Of a stretch of 64,000 nt of DNA, positions 21,945-31,704 are shown one piece after another (the stretch's first letter is position 1; each line of letters starts with the position of its first letter). The notes beneath the pieces were generated by a model, which searched no databases, was not told the origin of the DNA, and saw nothing but the letters and a program-made list of their open reading frames with translations. The position numbers and the translations under genes were made by a program. Origin of the DNA: Acanthococcus lagerstroemiae (lineage: Eukaryota > Arthropoda > Insecta > Hemiptera > Eriococcidae); assembly GCA_031841125.1 (NCBI GenBank), contig CM063114.1, positions 57,744,955 to 57,808,954 of the forward strand. Reading direction: 5' to 3'.

Positions 21945-22960
21945 CAGTTCAAAATACCGAAACTGGCCTCGAAACTGGAGCTGCTCCGACCTGGCTCCAG
22001 CTCCGGAGAAAGCATGAATTTAGCTCCGGCTGCGGTTCGGGCTGAAATTCTTGCAATAGGTTTAGGCTCCAATAATTACATTTTGTGAGCTCCGGCTCCA
22101 GCTTTGGTTCCGGTAATCGATGAATAATTTTTCCCGCCCGTGCAATTATGTTTGGTCAAAATCTAGCTTCAAATACACCTGGCTTCAGCTTTGACTCCAA
22201 TAATCGGTGAATTATTTTTTCCTGGCTCGTGCCAATAAATTTTGTCAAACTCTAACGTCAATTACTTTGATAGCTTCGGCTCTGGCTTCTGCTTAACAGC
22301 GTCCAATTAGCATTTTAGCGCTGAGCTACAGACAGGGCTGCTTAGTTAATCGGAAGGGCTCTTCTTCTAATTTTCTCTCAACCCGAGCCCTGGAATCCGC
22401 CCTTTCGAGCATTACTTCAGAGACGTCGGGGAGGTTGTTAGGGCTGTCTTGGCCCTCTTCCCCCTTGGCCGAAAAACCGCCCTAGGTCGAAATCTGGCGA
22501 GTTGCTACGTGGGCTCAAACCCGGGACCTCCGGATTCCGAGACCAACCTGCTAACCACTTGGCCAACCATATTGGCCAGAAATGTGTTTTTTGCTCCGGC
22601 TCCGATTATTTGTAGGAAGCTAGAAGGATGTGGAGGGTGGCGATGGAGGTGGAGCCCAAGTCGGAGCTGAATTGACCAAAAATGTGGTGTTTGCTCCGGT
22701 CCCGGTTATTTTTGGGAAGCTAGAGGGATGTGGGGGAGGAGATTGGGAGTTTGGAGCCCAAATCAGAGCCGGAGCAAAAATTGGCTCCAGTTTCTGTAAA
22801 ATTCCGTAGTTGGCACCAGCTTCGGCTCCAGTAAATAATTTTTTCGATCTCCCGATTTGGCCCGGGTACCAGCAAATAATTTTTTCCAGCTTCGACTCCC
22901 GCTCCGCAGAAAAATGATAAGACTTCGGGCCTTCGCACTTCGGATCCAGTTTCGGTTCCT
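21945..22960. repeat. Degenerate GGCTCC-rich repeat
   Basis: Long run of imperfect ggctccggctccag words mixed with aataattttttcc, at 21945-22330 and 22580-22960, split by a SINE. At 22580-22790 an approximately 110-bp unit (gctccgg...ggaagctagaaggatgtgg) is present twice. A similar stretch is at 57690-57960. Confidence 0.65.
22332..22577 (-). mobile_element. tRNA-derived SINE, full-length copy
   Basis: Read on the minus strand: a box A-like TGGCCAAGTGG, then 20-30 bases later cggaggtcccgggtttgagc with box B-like GGTTTGAGCCC, then a tRNA-unrelated body. The body shares with the copy at 30.49 kb and the fragment at 43.99 kb the words cgtctctgaagtaatgctcg and aaagggcggattcca. The head resembles a tRNA with a long variable arm (Leu or Ser type). 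The tail continues to ctaagcagccctg, longer than in the 30.49 kb copy. Confidence 0.85.
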
Positions 22961-23199
22961 GGTCTCAGAATTTTGCAGTGACGGTATTCCGCGGATACCA
23001 ATTGAAATAATGCATTGGTATCTATTAATGGTATCCATAAATTACCATACATTACCTTAAATTTACTGGCGATTTATGGTAAATTATTATAATTTATCTT
23101 GAAATACTAAATAACGATACCGATACAGGTACGTGTACTAACATTATCCTCGATATACCGATATTAAAATCGCTGTAATCCTATACCAATACCAGAATC

Positions 23200-23501
23200 C
23201 AATAGTTTTAGTACGAAGAGCGTATAGGGGTACATTTTACTTCTCCCCACCAAAAAAATAGAGGAGATACAAAATATCATGTGTATCTTTTAAAATTGAA
23301 AAAGAAAAAACTGAAAATTATTCGGCAAGATGAAAAGAAGACATCTTGAGAGATTTTAGAGACAAAAAAGATTTACGTTTCTCGAGATGTTTTGCTTATT
23401 ACCTCCATTTTAAGTAAACTTTTTTTTTTTTTGCTTGTCGAATTAAATTTTCTATTTTTGCACCCTCTGCCCCCTTAAAGAAAAACGTTCCGACGCCACT
23501 G
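23200..23501. mobile_element. hAT-like element with perfect 8-bp target duplication
   Basis: Bounded by identical ccagaatc (23192-23199 and 23502-23509). Reversed right end CAGTGGCGTCGGAACG; left end CAATAGTTTTAGTACG agrees at 9 of 16, most differences being transitions. Contains ttttttgcttgtcgaatta, also seen at 15.35 kb. 302 bases, non-coding. Confidence 0.75.
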
Positions 23502-23649
23502 CCAGAATCGTAGAATCAGTTGAAACATTTCTTGTAATACCGGACCAATGCCAGAATTCATTTTCCCCTTAATTTCGCTGTCGCCTCTTCCTACCATTCA
23601 AATTCAAAATTCAAAATGTCCTTTATTTTTCTTTTTACTTAACCTATAC

Positions 23650-24480
23650 CTAGGATAGGTTAAGTTGCCCTTTGTTGGGCAAAGGCCTCTCTCAGACGCT
23701 TTCATTCTCCCCTATTTTGCGCAATCTTGTGATACTGTTTGTGCTAGAACATTCTGTCAAACTTATCCCTCCGTCTGGTCCTTTGTTTCCCTTTTCTCCT
23801 CTCCCCTTTCAAAAACAAGTCGGAGGGTGTTTTTGCCCACCTGTTATGGTCCATCCTCGCCACGTATCCAGCCCAGTCCCACTTCAGGCTCCTTATAGCA
23901 TGGAGGAAGGTAATGTTGTATTTCAACTTATTTTTGATTTTAAGTAGATTAATATTATCTTTCCTCTTTATACCAAGGATTGCTCTTTCCAGATTGTTTT
24001 GATAAATGACTACTTTTTCCTCTTCAGTTCTAGTGAGCGACCAGGTCTGACAACCGTATGACAGGGTGGGAAAGGCACACCTGTGCTAAATTTGTCCTTT
24101 TTGTTTTACTGAAAAATTCCCTTTAAATATTTTTTTCAGATACCAAAATTTTTCCCAGGAGTTGGCTATTCTTATGTCTAATTCTAAATTTTTCCTTTTG
24201 TTGAATGTTATCGTTTGTCCTAAATATTTAATTTCCTCCACCCGCTCTATCCCCCCTTTTATGTCCAAAGGCCCCCCTTCGTTTGTTTGACAAAATTTTT
24301 GTTTTTTCTGTATTAATTTTCAGACCCGCTTCCTCTCCACCTTCGCTCAATTCATTCAACATTTCTTTCAGCTCGTCCTCGGAGCTCGCTATCAGGGCAG
24401 TATCATCTGCGGATCTCTGGTTGTTTAATCTCCGTCCATTTAAAAGCAATCCCTTCGTTTCCCAGTTTATATTCCTCATA
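23650..24480 (-). pseudogene. LINE reverse-transcriptase fragment
   Basis: In three frames on the minus strand: SADDTALIASSEDELKEML with LKINTEKTKIL, then VEEIKYLGQTITF and WYLKKIFKGNFS, then SYGCQTWSLT, and finally LKWDWAGYVARMDHNRWAK. This is the palm end, thumb and C-terminal part of a non-LTR retrotransposon RT, in the order expected. Frameshifts separate the blocks and the 5' half is absent. A different subfamily from the one at 21 kb. Confidence 0.88.
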
Positions 24481-24990
24481 ACTTGTCCCTACCATTATCA
24501 ATCTCAAATTTTGAATCGGTAAACAACCTACATTCTGCAGTAGCTCGGAATTTTAACATATATACATGTGAGTATAGAAAAATATACAGGGAAACAGACC
24601 TAAACCAGGCTTGTAGAATGTAATTAAATTTGTTACATTACCGTTATTTTACAATGTAACAAAACCAAATTTTGTTTATTTTTTCAATGGACTTGATTTC
24701 ATTACATTCCCGAGTACTTTTACATCTGATTCAATTTTTGTTGTATTGCATTCTGCTATGTTTCCATTAGGAACAAAATGATATTAATTACCTTCCATTC
24801 TGTTGTAGCACAATGAATTCAGTTTTGTTGCATTCTAAATTTTGTAGCTCAGACTTCATTTTGATATGTTACCAACCTCTATAGCATTGGACGTTTTTTT
24901 TCTCTCACTTTTTGGGGGGCACAAACGAAATAAACTCATGCAAATATATGGATTGGAAATAACTCGACATCATGTAGAACACTTGAACCC

Positions 24991-25122
24991 TAGAGTAATC
25001 GTGCACCATTTTGAATTCTACCGTGTCCGTGGATGCCGAATCTGACTATGCGGAGCGTACGGCGTAGTCAACTCGGCATCTGCGGGCTCGGTTGAATTCA
25101 AAATGTTGTATAATTATACTCT
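24991..25122. repeat. 132-bp near-perfect palindrome
   Basis: The two halves, 24991-25050 and 25062-25122, are inverted copies: gaattctacc and ggttgaattc, gatgccgaatctgactatgc and gcgtagtcaactcggcatc, with a roughly 10-base centre. Probably a tiny foldback MITE. It could form a long hairpin as RNA or DNA. Confidence 0.75.
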
Positions 25123-25461
25123 GGTTGTAGTGCTTTAACATCATTAGGTTTGGAAACAGCAATGCGTTAGCTAATATATCTGAACTGATCTGGAGGTTGG
25201 TCTGATTCCTAGGCATTGTACTGAACATATACGCCCCCCCTCCTCCTCGTGAAACGGTCAGTGCTTTCTTGTAAGATCATTATTTGCAACATGATCGTTT
25301 ACCACAGCTTCGACTGGCCGTGTCAACAATTTGGAAGGGAAGAGTGGAATCATCCTCGTGTTATGCATGTTATATGTACTACGTTGTCATACAAGCTCCA
25401 GATAGTTAGCCTCCTGAACAAGAAGAATCCTAACAAAAGTAGAAAATAATAATAGTAATGC

Positions 25462-25743
25462 GTGAGGTGTCGCCGGGGACACCTGACAGAAGAGAAGTTT
25501 CTTTTGCACATTGTGAGTTACTACATCAGTTGGTAGGTGCGTGTATTGAATGTTATCTGACAGACAACTGTTATGGAGGTGTGTAGGAGAAGCAGTCTGG
25601 TTTCACATACGCGCTTTCTGTCTCACTAAATGTGGGTGGAGCATTACTACGTCACTTCCGTTGCATGATTTCGCTTTCACACTTTTTCTACATTAACTAC
25701 CCAGCCATCCTAAACCTGAAATAAAAAGCTGCGCTTCAAAAAT
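25462..25743 (-). repeat. Interspersed 283-bp repeat, copy B
   Basis: Inverted partner of the repeat at 7262-7544. It is nested inside the larger hAT-like element 24606-26001, so it inserted after that element. Similarity runs end to end with scattered substitutions. Confidence 0.75.
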
Positions 25744-26397
25744 AAAAGTTTGTCTTTGGGAAACTGGGTTAGCAAGCAGAAAATTCCATCAATCTTGTTT
25801 GTGACACATCTCAAGGCCCATTTTCATCAACTTTGCTCAATTAATAGTTTTCTATTTTTTTATTTTTTTAGGTGGTGGGAGGGGGTGTTCACAAATAATA
25901 CATTCTATCTCATCTTCTAAACTACTGCGTAATAATGTTTCAAATCCAGTTCGTTTTATTATGTTACATCCTGTTACATTCTCATTTCATTGGCAGTCCT
26001 GCTAAAGACTAATCTAAATTAGGATCCTTACTTGGGAATCCATTCATATTCGTCACACTCTGCAGTGGCGGGGAGCTTTGACTTAAGATTACTGAAACAT
26101 ATCCAGAGAAATAGATCTGAAACGAATCTAAGTGAAGGTCCTTTTTCCAGGACACATTCGAATTCATCACATTCTGCAATAGTTTGGCATTTTAACCCAG
26201 CAGCATTGGAAAATGTCCAGGGGAACAGACCTGAAACTCATATGAGTCGAGTCCCCTATTTCGAGACGGTTATAAATTTGTGTTATCGTTGTCATACCCT
26301 CTGTAAAAAAAGCAACAAATCGAGCCACTGTGACTCGTGATTGTAAAATACATGTACGAATGATTTAATATCTAGAAATGGAAAAAAATGAACTCAC

Positions 26398-26514
26398 TCT
26401 TGCTTTCTCCAGCTGAGCGAGGGCCTGGCGTTCTCTTTCGCGCCGAAGCGCTTCCTTTTCCTCGTCAAGCGACAGGTCCGAAGATGGATTTGAGAAATTG
26501 GAATCAGCTGAATT
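26398..26514 (-). CDS. Ca-beta: Ca-beta exon 2, PSSDLSLDEE N-terminal segment
   Basis: A 117-nt exon, 39 codons, phase 0 at both ends. The acceptor is ttttgcag and the donor is AGA then gtgagt. The product reads NSADSNFSNPSSDLSLDEEK and continues EALRRERERQALAQLEKAR. This is the conserved segment that precedes the SH3 domain in insect and vertebrate beta subunits (GSADS...SSDLSLDEE...RQALxQLEKAR). The second half is charged and predicted helical. The first residue is Asn where many homologues have Gly at the variable exon junction. It sits alone between a 21.6-kb upstream and a 12.1-kb downstream intron. Confidence 0.93.
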
Positions 26515-27556
26515 CTGCAAAAGATGACCAAGAGTTTCATTAGTTCATATCACATTTCATTCACAACTATAGATCATTGATCATTTTTTAAATATACGTA
26601 GTTCCGTGCTATAATGATTATATCTTTGTCGAGGGTTCAGATCAAATAGATCTCAAACATCAAAAAGATCGTGATCTAAAATAACTAAAATATTACGAAG
26701 TTCACGCACACTCAGAAATGGGCACTAAAATATTATTAGATTCGTGATATTTTTCTGGATTTTAAAATAATCATAGATCATGATTTAAGATAAAAATTAT
26801 CACAAAAATTAGGCAAAATAATAATATACGGAAGGAAACGTCTGAAAATTATGACAATTTTTGTGATCTAAGGTCTTTTTTTCTGAAATGATCGTTTAAT
26901 CTGGATTCGTGATATTTTTTGAGTTTTCTAATGATTTGCAGATCATGATCTCAGATCAAGGCAGTTGTGATCGTGCTCATTCTTGTAGGGAACTAATGAG
27001 AGAATAAAGGGTGAAAGAAACCAATCCACATGCTGATTAGACAGGGTCCTGCTCCATTTAATACATGATCAATGATCGGAGGGGGCGGGAATTATTTTCC
27101 CTGGATAAAGTTTTGTCGCTGAGAATGTCAAAAATTACTAAAAAAATTGTATGATTCTGAGAAGCTAAAGAAAATGTATTGGCACTCAGGCACTCGTGTG
27201 TTTGCTATCAGTTATTCAAAGTTAAGAATGCTTACAGTTTAGGAAGGGCAGGGGCTTCTGAAATGCGGTGTAAAGAAGTTGACGTACAGAATATCATTTA
27301 ACAGTCAGATCTTGCAGAACTCGTCACAGAGAGTAGACAACACCTACATTTCACTTATGTCCTGTTTTCAACAGTAAAGTCGCCAGGAGTTCCTGAGAAG
27401 GGGATACAAAAGTCAGAAATTTTGACTGTTCTCGAATCTTTGTGTGACCTTGTTACTGAGAGAGTACACGTTATGTACACTTGAGATTGCTATGATATAT
27501 TCCTATAGTGCCAATAGATTATGATTTCCAAAATTTCAGTTTAAAAAATGTATATA
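26515..27556. other. First-intron segment with GATC-rich degenerate repeat
   Basis: 26560-27000 contains many gatc, agatcatgatc and gtgatctaa words in loose repeats, similar to the denser cluster at 35.68-35.81 kb. 27000-27556 shows nothing recognisable. Confidence 0.5.
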
Positions 27557-28019
27557 CAGTGAAACTTTCCAACAAACTTCTATACAACGAAATTTTCTAT
27601 ATAACGAACTTTTTGGCTGGTTCCTTGGGATTTCCATTCAAAAGCGTTTTTTTATAACGAAAGAAAATTTCTATACAACTAACTTTTTTTCACCGTTTAG
27701 AGGCTTGAATGCTTGAATCACACTGAAAACATTCACAGTACATTCTGGTAATTTAACGATTGAACAAAATGATAACGAGAACTGCACTGTACATATATAT
27801 GGGTGGGCATTTCTTTTCATTAAAAGCTCTCAGTTTCTCGTGTGTATTCTATCTAATTAATTATACCCGTTATTATTTACATACAGTATGCATAAAGTTT
27901 ATCTTGCAGAACTGTACATGTACATACATATGAACTGTAATTTAAAAAAAAAAAAGGATTTCTATATAACGAAGTTTTTCTTTGTCCCCTTGGAGGTTCG
28001 TTATATGGAAGTTCCACTA
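27557..28019. mobile_element. pogo/Tigger-like MITE flanked by TA
   Basis: Left end CAGTGAAACTTTCC and reversed right end TAGTGGAACTTCC, followed inside by ctatataacgaa on both sides, the well-known terminus of pogo/Tigger elements. TA dinucleotides flank it (27555-27556 and 28020-28021). 463 bases, no transposase. Confidence 0.82.
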
Positions 28020-28049
28020 TATATGTTACCGTTAATGTGTATAATTAGT

Positions 28050-28873
28050 AGAGCAGGGGAAAATATGCAATGCTTACATTGTCGCTTAAATCCGAGCGAT
28101 TTATTCTACATTTCACATCCTCCTGAGTCTGCACTCTAAATTAATGTGAATATGCATATTTTTGCATATTTGAGAATAAATGCATATTTGAGAGTAAGTG
28201 CATATTTCTGCATACATAGATAATTTTACCAAAGAATTAGGTTAAAATCCCGAAAATGTTTGAAATATACTTACTCAAGAAATGATTAAAATGCAAATGT
28301 AAATGGGTAATTCTCACAAAAGTGCGATAGTTTGTGTGTCCACTATTTACTCAGCAAGTATTCCCTCCAATTAGGGGGGGGGGAAAGTGGTACGTAGAGA
28401 ATGATTTCCTCTGCCTAGCACAACTGTATAGAACTTCATGCCATTCCCCTCTATAAGTAGAAAATGAGCTCGAATGGCAAAATGTTCCATCAACGTCGAC
28501 GTGGCTACCATTTCTTGAAATAATTATTCATTGCTCCGACCTCTGTAAAAAGCGTTTCTCAGGGAACTAAACGCAGAAGTTCTTCCTATAGCATCACTCT
28601 ACATGTTGAAATGCATTTGCACGGCCTTTAGTTTTTGTTCGAAACTTTGAAAAAATATGTCTTTGTTCTACTGAATAAGAACTTTTTGTGGGAAAAAAAT
28701 TATAAATTTTGCGCACGCATTCATCTACAAAATTGTTTTAATTTTATGAAAAACACAAACAAGTAAGAATAAATGGGGAATAGAAGTACCTACATAAAAA
28801 TAAATGCATATATGTATTTTCATTTGTAGAAAAATAAATGCATATTTAAAAAGAAATATTTTCCCCTGCTTTG
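28050..28873. mobile_element. 824-bp element with 9-bp target duplication and TGCATATTT repeats
   Basis: Flanked by identical ataattagt (28041-28049 and 28874-28882). Ends share GCAGGGGAAAATAT as inverted repeats. Subterminal regions on both sides are packed with tgcatattt words (28150-28215 and 28800-28850). A 9-base duplication points to a Mutator-like class, but no transposase is present to confirm it. Confidence 0.8.
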
Positions 28874-28882
28874 ATAATTAGT

Positions 28883-29480
28883 TAAAGTGTAATTTTATAA
28901 AATACTTATCAATTTTCTGCCCTTCCAAAATTTTTAGCGAATTTTTTCGTAAGGGGAGGAATTAGAGGCCAGAAACTAGTGAGCATCATAATGAAATTAT
29001 ACTCGTATACTTTAACTGGCTATACGCATTAACGGTGACATATATATCTTATTTAATGAAATTACTTAGAGAGGACACAAAGTGGAAGACAAGAATCCAT
29101 GTAAGTTATACAGTAATCGAGGGCAGTAACAGGAAAGTAAATAAAATCTCCTCCTCGCCCCCTCTCCGGAAAAGTCTATCAAATAAAATTCTCACAAATA
29201 CCTACAAATGCAAACGAGAAGCTCAGGGATAATACTAGCACTCACCTGTTTGCTATCGAGAGTTTCAAAGTTTAGGTTTCCTAAATTTACCCTTAAAAAA
29301 TATAAGTCGAAATTCGACGCTCTATATCAGTTATCAAATGCACTATTTGTCTTACATCGCACTTTACCTATTTATTATTAAACTACGAACGAACTATCCT
29401 TGTTTTACACTCACTGCTAAGACGTTTGAAAAATCTTTGAAAACTTTTTTACATCGCGGAGCGTCAAACATTTTAGTCAC
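28883..29480. other. First-intron segment without recognised feature
   Basis: AT-rich sequence between the 9-bp-duplication element and the candidate alternative exon. Nothing further recognised. Confidence 0.5.
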
Positions 29481-29498
29481 CTTGAATGGCGATGGCAT
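29481..29498 (-). CDS. Possible alternative first coding exon of Ca-beta (short N-terminus)
   Basis: On the minus strand an ATG with a purine-rich context (aaaaaATGcc) is followed by five codons (MPSPFK) and a GT donor (AAG then gtgact). It ends in phase 0 and could splice directly to exon 2 three kb downstream. An in-frame TAG lies 15 bases upstream, so the ATG would be the first in its frame. The 29.5-29.7 kb stretch is CpG-rich with three ACGTCA sites. This family commonly uses alternative first exons. The exon is tiny and the donor is not ideal, so this is a candidate only. Confidence 0.28.
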
Positions 29499-29587
29499 TT
29501 TTTCTTTCTTCTAAAGCTCAGCGAAGTATAAGCGCGCGACGTTTTTCCTGTCCGCAAGGAAAAAAATTCCGAACAGTGAGAAAAATA

Positions 29588-29686
29588 ACGTCAAATTCTC
29601 GAAAAGCGAGGCGACGTCATTTTACCGTAAAAATATTTAAAAAAAAAAAAAAAAAACAACCCTGAAGGTCATGGTCTTGACGTCAT
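29588..29686 (-). promoter_or_regulatory. Cluster of three CRE-like ACGTCA sites
   Basis: ACGTCA occurs at 29588-29593, 29614-29619 and 29681-29686. The last lies within the full palindrome TGACGTCA (29679-29686). They sit 90-190 bases upstream of the candidate short first exon on the minus strand, in a CpG-rich island of otherwise AT-rich DNA. CREB/ATF factors bind this motif, and activity-dependent control would make sense for a calcium-channel subunit, but function here is inferred. Confidence 0.4.
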
Positions 29687-30239
29687 CGAGAAAATAAAGA
29701 ATGCATTCGGATCAGTCGAAACCGAACAGGGTGGAACATCCCCCGTCGGTGGGAAGTGCTTCGCCGACCAACTCTCTCTCTCTGCCATAATTATGTTCAT
29801 AAGAGGTTATTCCACCGACATTGCATTTTGCGAGCTTAATTTAATTTTCGCGTTTTCTTCTCACGTACTTCAGGCTTACAACTGCGACAAAATTTCATAC
29901 CACTTTCTCGTAATCGGCGAATCAAATTTCCACATTTAGCTTTTACGAGTAGAACGTAATAGGTAAGCTCTACACACTCAGTCTCGATATACCAAACAGA
30001 GTGCTTTTGTAAAAGCTTGCTCGCAAAAAGCTCTAGGTTGTATTGATTTATACGGAGGAATACCGAGGCTTGATGAATGAGCGGAGAAGCAGTAGTTCCT
30101 TTTTTCTTTTTATACAATCAAAATGTGCTTATGTAGGTTATCTGTGAGCGCCGGAATGAGCATGAAGGCGTACTAGAAGTCCGGGAAGGAAATTTTAGAG
30201 GAATTTGGTTTTGAGTGTACAGATAGTATCTAAGTATAT

Positions 30240-30880
30240 TCAAACACAGGCTATCTGACTGATAAGAGCGACGAAAAATCGCCACAATTTATAACTTGCC
30301 AGCAAAGTCACGGCTGTCTCACGGATTTACTACCCATTAAAATATTAAAAAGCGCTGTTACAAATCGTCACAGTTATTTCAGTGATTTGCTATCCATTAG
30401 AAGGTTCGATGATACCTTATAGATCCTATTAAAAGGCTCTGTTATCGCCATTGGTATCGTAATAGTATTCACAACCATTAAATGGTTGGGGTCTGGTTGG
30501 AGGGGTCTGATTGGTCGAGTGGATTGCGTGTTGGTCTCGGAGTCCGGAGGTCCCGGGTTCGAGCCCACGTAACAACTCGCTACATTTCGACATAGCCGGA
30601 TTTTGGCAAGAAGAGAAGAAAGCTACGACAGTCCTAACAGCCTCCTCAACGTCTCTGAAGTAATGCTCGAAAGGGCGGATTCCACGTCTCGGGTTGAGAG
30701 CAAAAATGAAATAGAGAACCATTAAATGGCTTTGTAACAAATCTCTGCCGTTACCTCAAAGATTCACTATCAATCAGCCGGCTACATTGGCACCATTAGT
30801 TCAACCATTTGTAACCAATTAGAGGCCCTGTTGTATATTGCCACCACCGCCTAAACAATGTGTAGTCAATTAGAAAAAAC
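30240..30880 (-). repeat. 52-66 bp minisatellite, minus orientation
   Basis: Units read on the minus strand as ctaattggttacaaatggtt, gaggtaacggcagagattt and similar. They match the plus-strand array at 34975-35540. The SINE at 30486-30716 interrupts one unit. Confidence 0.65.
30486..30716 (+). mobile_element. tRNA-derived SINE with 13-bp target duplication
   Basis: Flanked by the direct repeat aaccattaaatgg (30473-30485 and 30717-30729). Box A TGGTCGAGTGG at 30512-30522 and box B GGTTCGAGCCC at 30556-30566 match the internal RNA polymerase III promoter of Leu/Ser-type tRNAs. A conserved body follows (cgtctctgaagtaatgctcg, then aaagggcggattcca, then cgggttgagag), with an A-rich end. It interrupts a 52-66 bp minisatellite. 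Confidence 0.92.
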
Positions 30881-31395
30881 TACTATCGACAGGGCTGCGA
30901 ACCAAAACGAATGCCAAAGCAGTAACTGGAAACCTGATTCATTTTGATTAATTCGTGAGTAAAACTTGAGTGAATGAGAGGAAAGTAGGTATGCCGTATG
31001 CGGCGACCGTCTCCTCTCAAATGTATATTTTTGTATACATCGTCCTGCTTGACTAGTTTCTGCGTAGCACAATGGGAGCGTCTGACAAACGTCTTTCGTC
31101 TCCGGCATTCCTGTACTTCCGGTATGTGATCTCTTCAAAACCACCATCTTTTCTTCTTCTTCTTCTTATGATTCACTCTCCTTTCCCTCCCTCGAACGGC
31201 CAGGTAGGACATCCGTTTAATTTAGTTAAGTTTATTCTTAGCACTCATGCGCATCTGTTTTTACTACGACTAATCAATACACGCACTTTTTCTACAAACT
31301 CTCATTTTTCTCGATTTCATATGCCATCGCTCGGGTCCCGGCAAAACACTTCTCTTACACAAATCCCAAAAAGCGCAGGTACGAGAATTACAGCA

Positions 31396-31704
31396 CAGGG
31401 ACGTACTGAAGTTCTTTCTGGGAGTGGCAAACATTGTGAAAGTTTCAACTGACTCAACTCAAAATTCCGAACTATCAAAGCAAAAAAAAAAACCTTTTGA
31501 CTTGTTGGATATTCCCAGCTGACTCAACTCAAAAGTTTCAAATATCAAAGCAAATAAATTAAAAAAAAAAAAAACTCTGACTTGTTGGATTTTCCCAACT
31601 TCTCAACTCAATTCCCAAGTGTCCAAAAAAAAAAACCAACAATAACAAACAAATGGTAAATTTTCCCCACAAGTTGCCCCCTACCCCCTATCGGTACGTC
31701 CCTG
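31396..31704 (-). mobile_element. hAT-like MITE, GACGTACC family, copy 1
   Basis: Ends CAGGGACGTAC and GTACGTCCCTG. Core reads atcaaagcaaaaaaa, ccttttgacttgttgga; the gactcaactcaaaa block is repeated two to three times. Flanking 8-mers ttacagca and gtagagaa match weakly (5 of 8). Confidence 0.75.

Larger units (their letters stand above)
24606..26001. mobile_element. hAT-like element inserted in the 115-bp satellite
   Basis: Ends CAGGCTTGTAGAATG and, reversed, CAGGACTGCCAATG. The right flank ctaaagac and the left flank ctaaac fit an 8-base duplication with two bases lost, and the satellite unit reads through if the element is removed. Interior has attttgttacatt words near both ends. Two younger elements, a 132-bp palindrome (24991-25122) and the 283-bp repeat (25462-25743), are nested inside. 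Confidence 0.65.
20135..26300 (+). repeat. Ancient tandem satellite (about 115 bp), split by insertions
   Basis: Units of the form ttgaaaaatattcaggg, agacctaaaactnatcta, agttaaggtcctttttcc, ggacacattcaaatttgt, cacattctgcagtngca, cggaattttga can be read at 20135-20255, 21597-21945 (three units), 24500-24605 and 26002-26300 (two to three units), all on the plus strand. The spaces between are occupied by LINE pieces, a SINE, GGCTCC repeats and hAT-like elements. One hAT-like element (24606-26001) sits precisely inside a unit. Confidence 0.75.

Noticed and set aside
22449..22670. ORF containing GSNPGPPDSETN, also seen reversed at 30.4 kb
   Set aside because: That peptide is a reading of the tRNA-like box B region of the SINE.
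26032..26340. 102-codon ORF with repeated peptide
   Set aside because: It is a translation of the 115-bp satellite.
30512..30566. A functional tRNA gene
   Set aside because: A and B boxes are good, but no acceptor stem can be paired, the body continues as a SINE, and a 13-bp target duplication bounds the whole.
31072..31452. 126-codon plus-strand ORF
   Set aside because: Its 3' end runs into a hAT-like MITE at 31396 and it has no recognisable domain; low-complexity and chance length in a non-coding intron.
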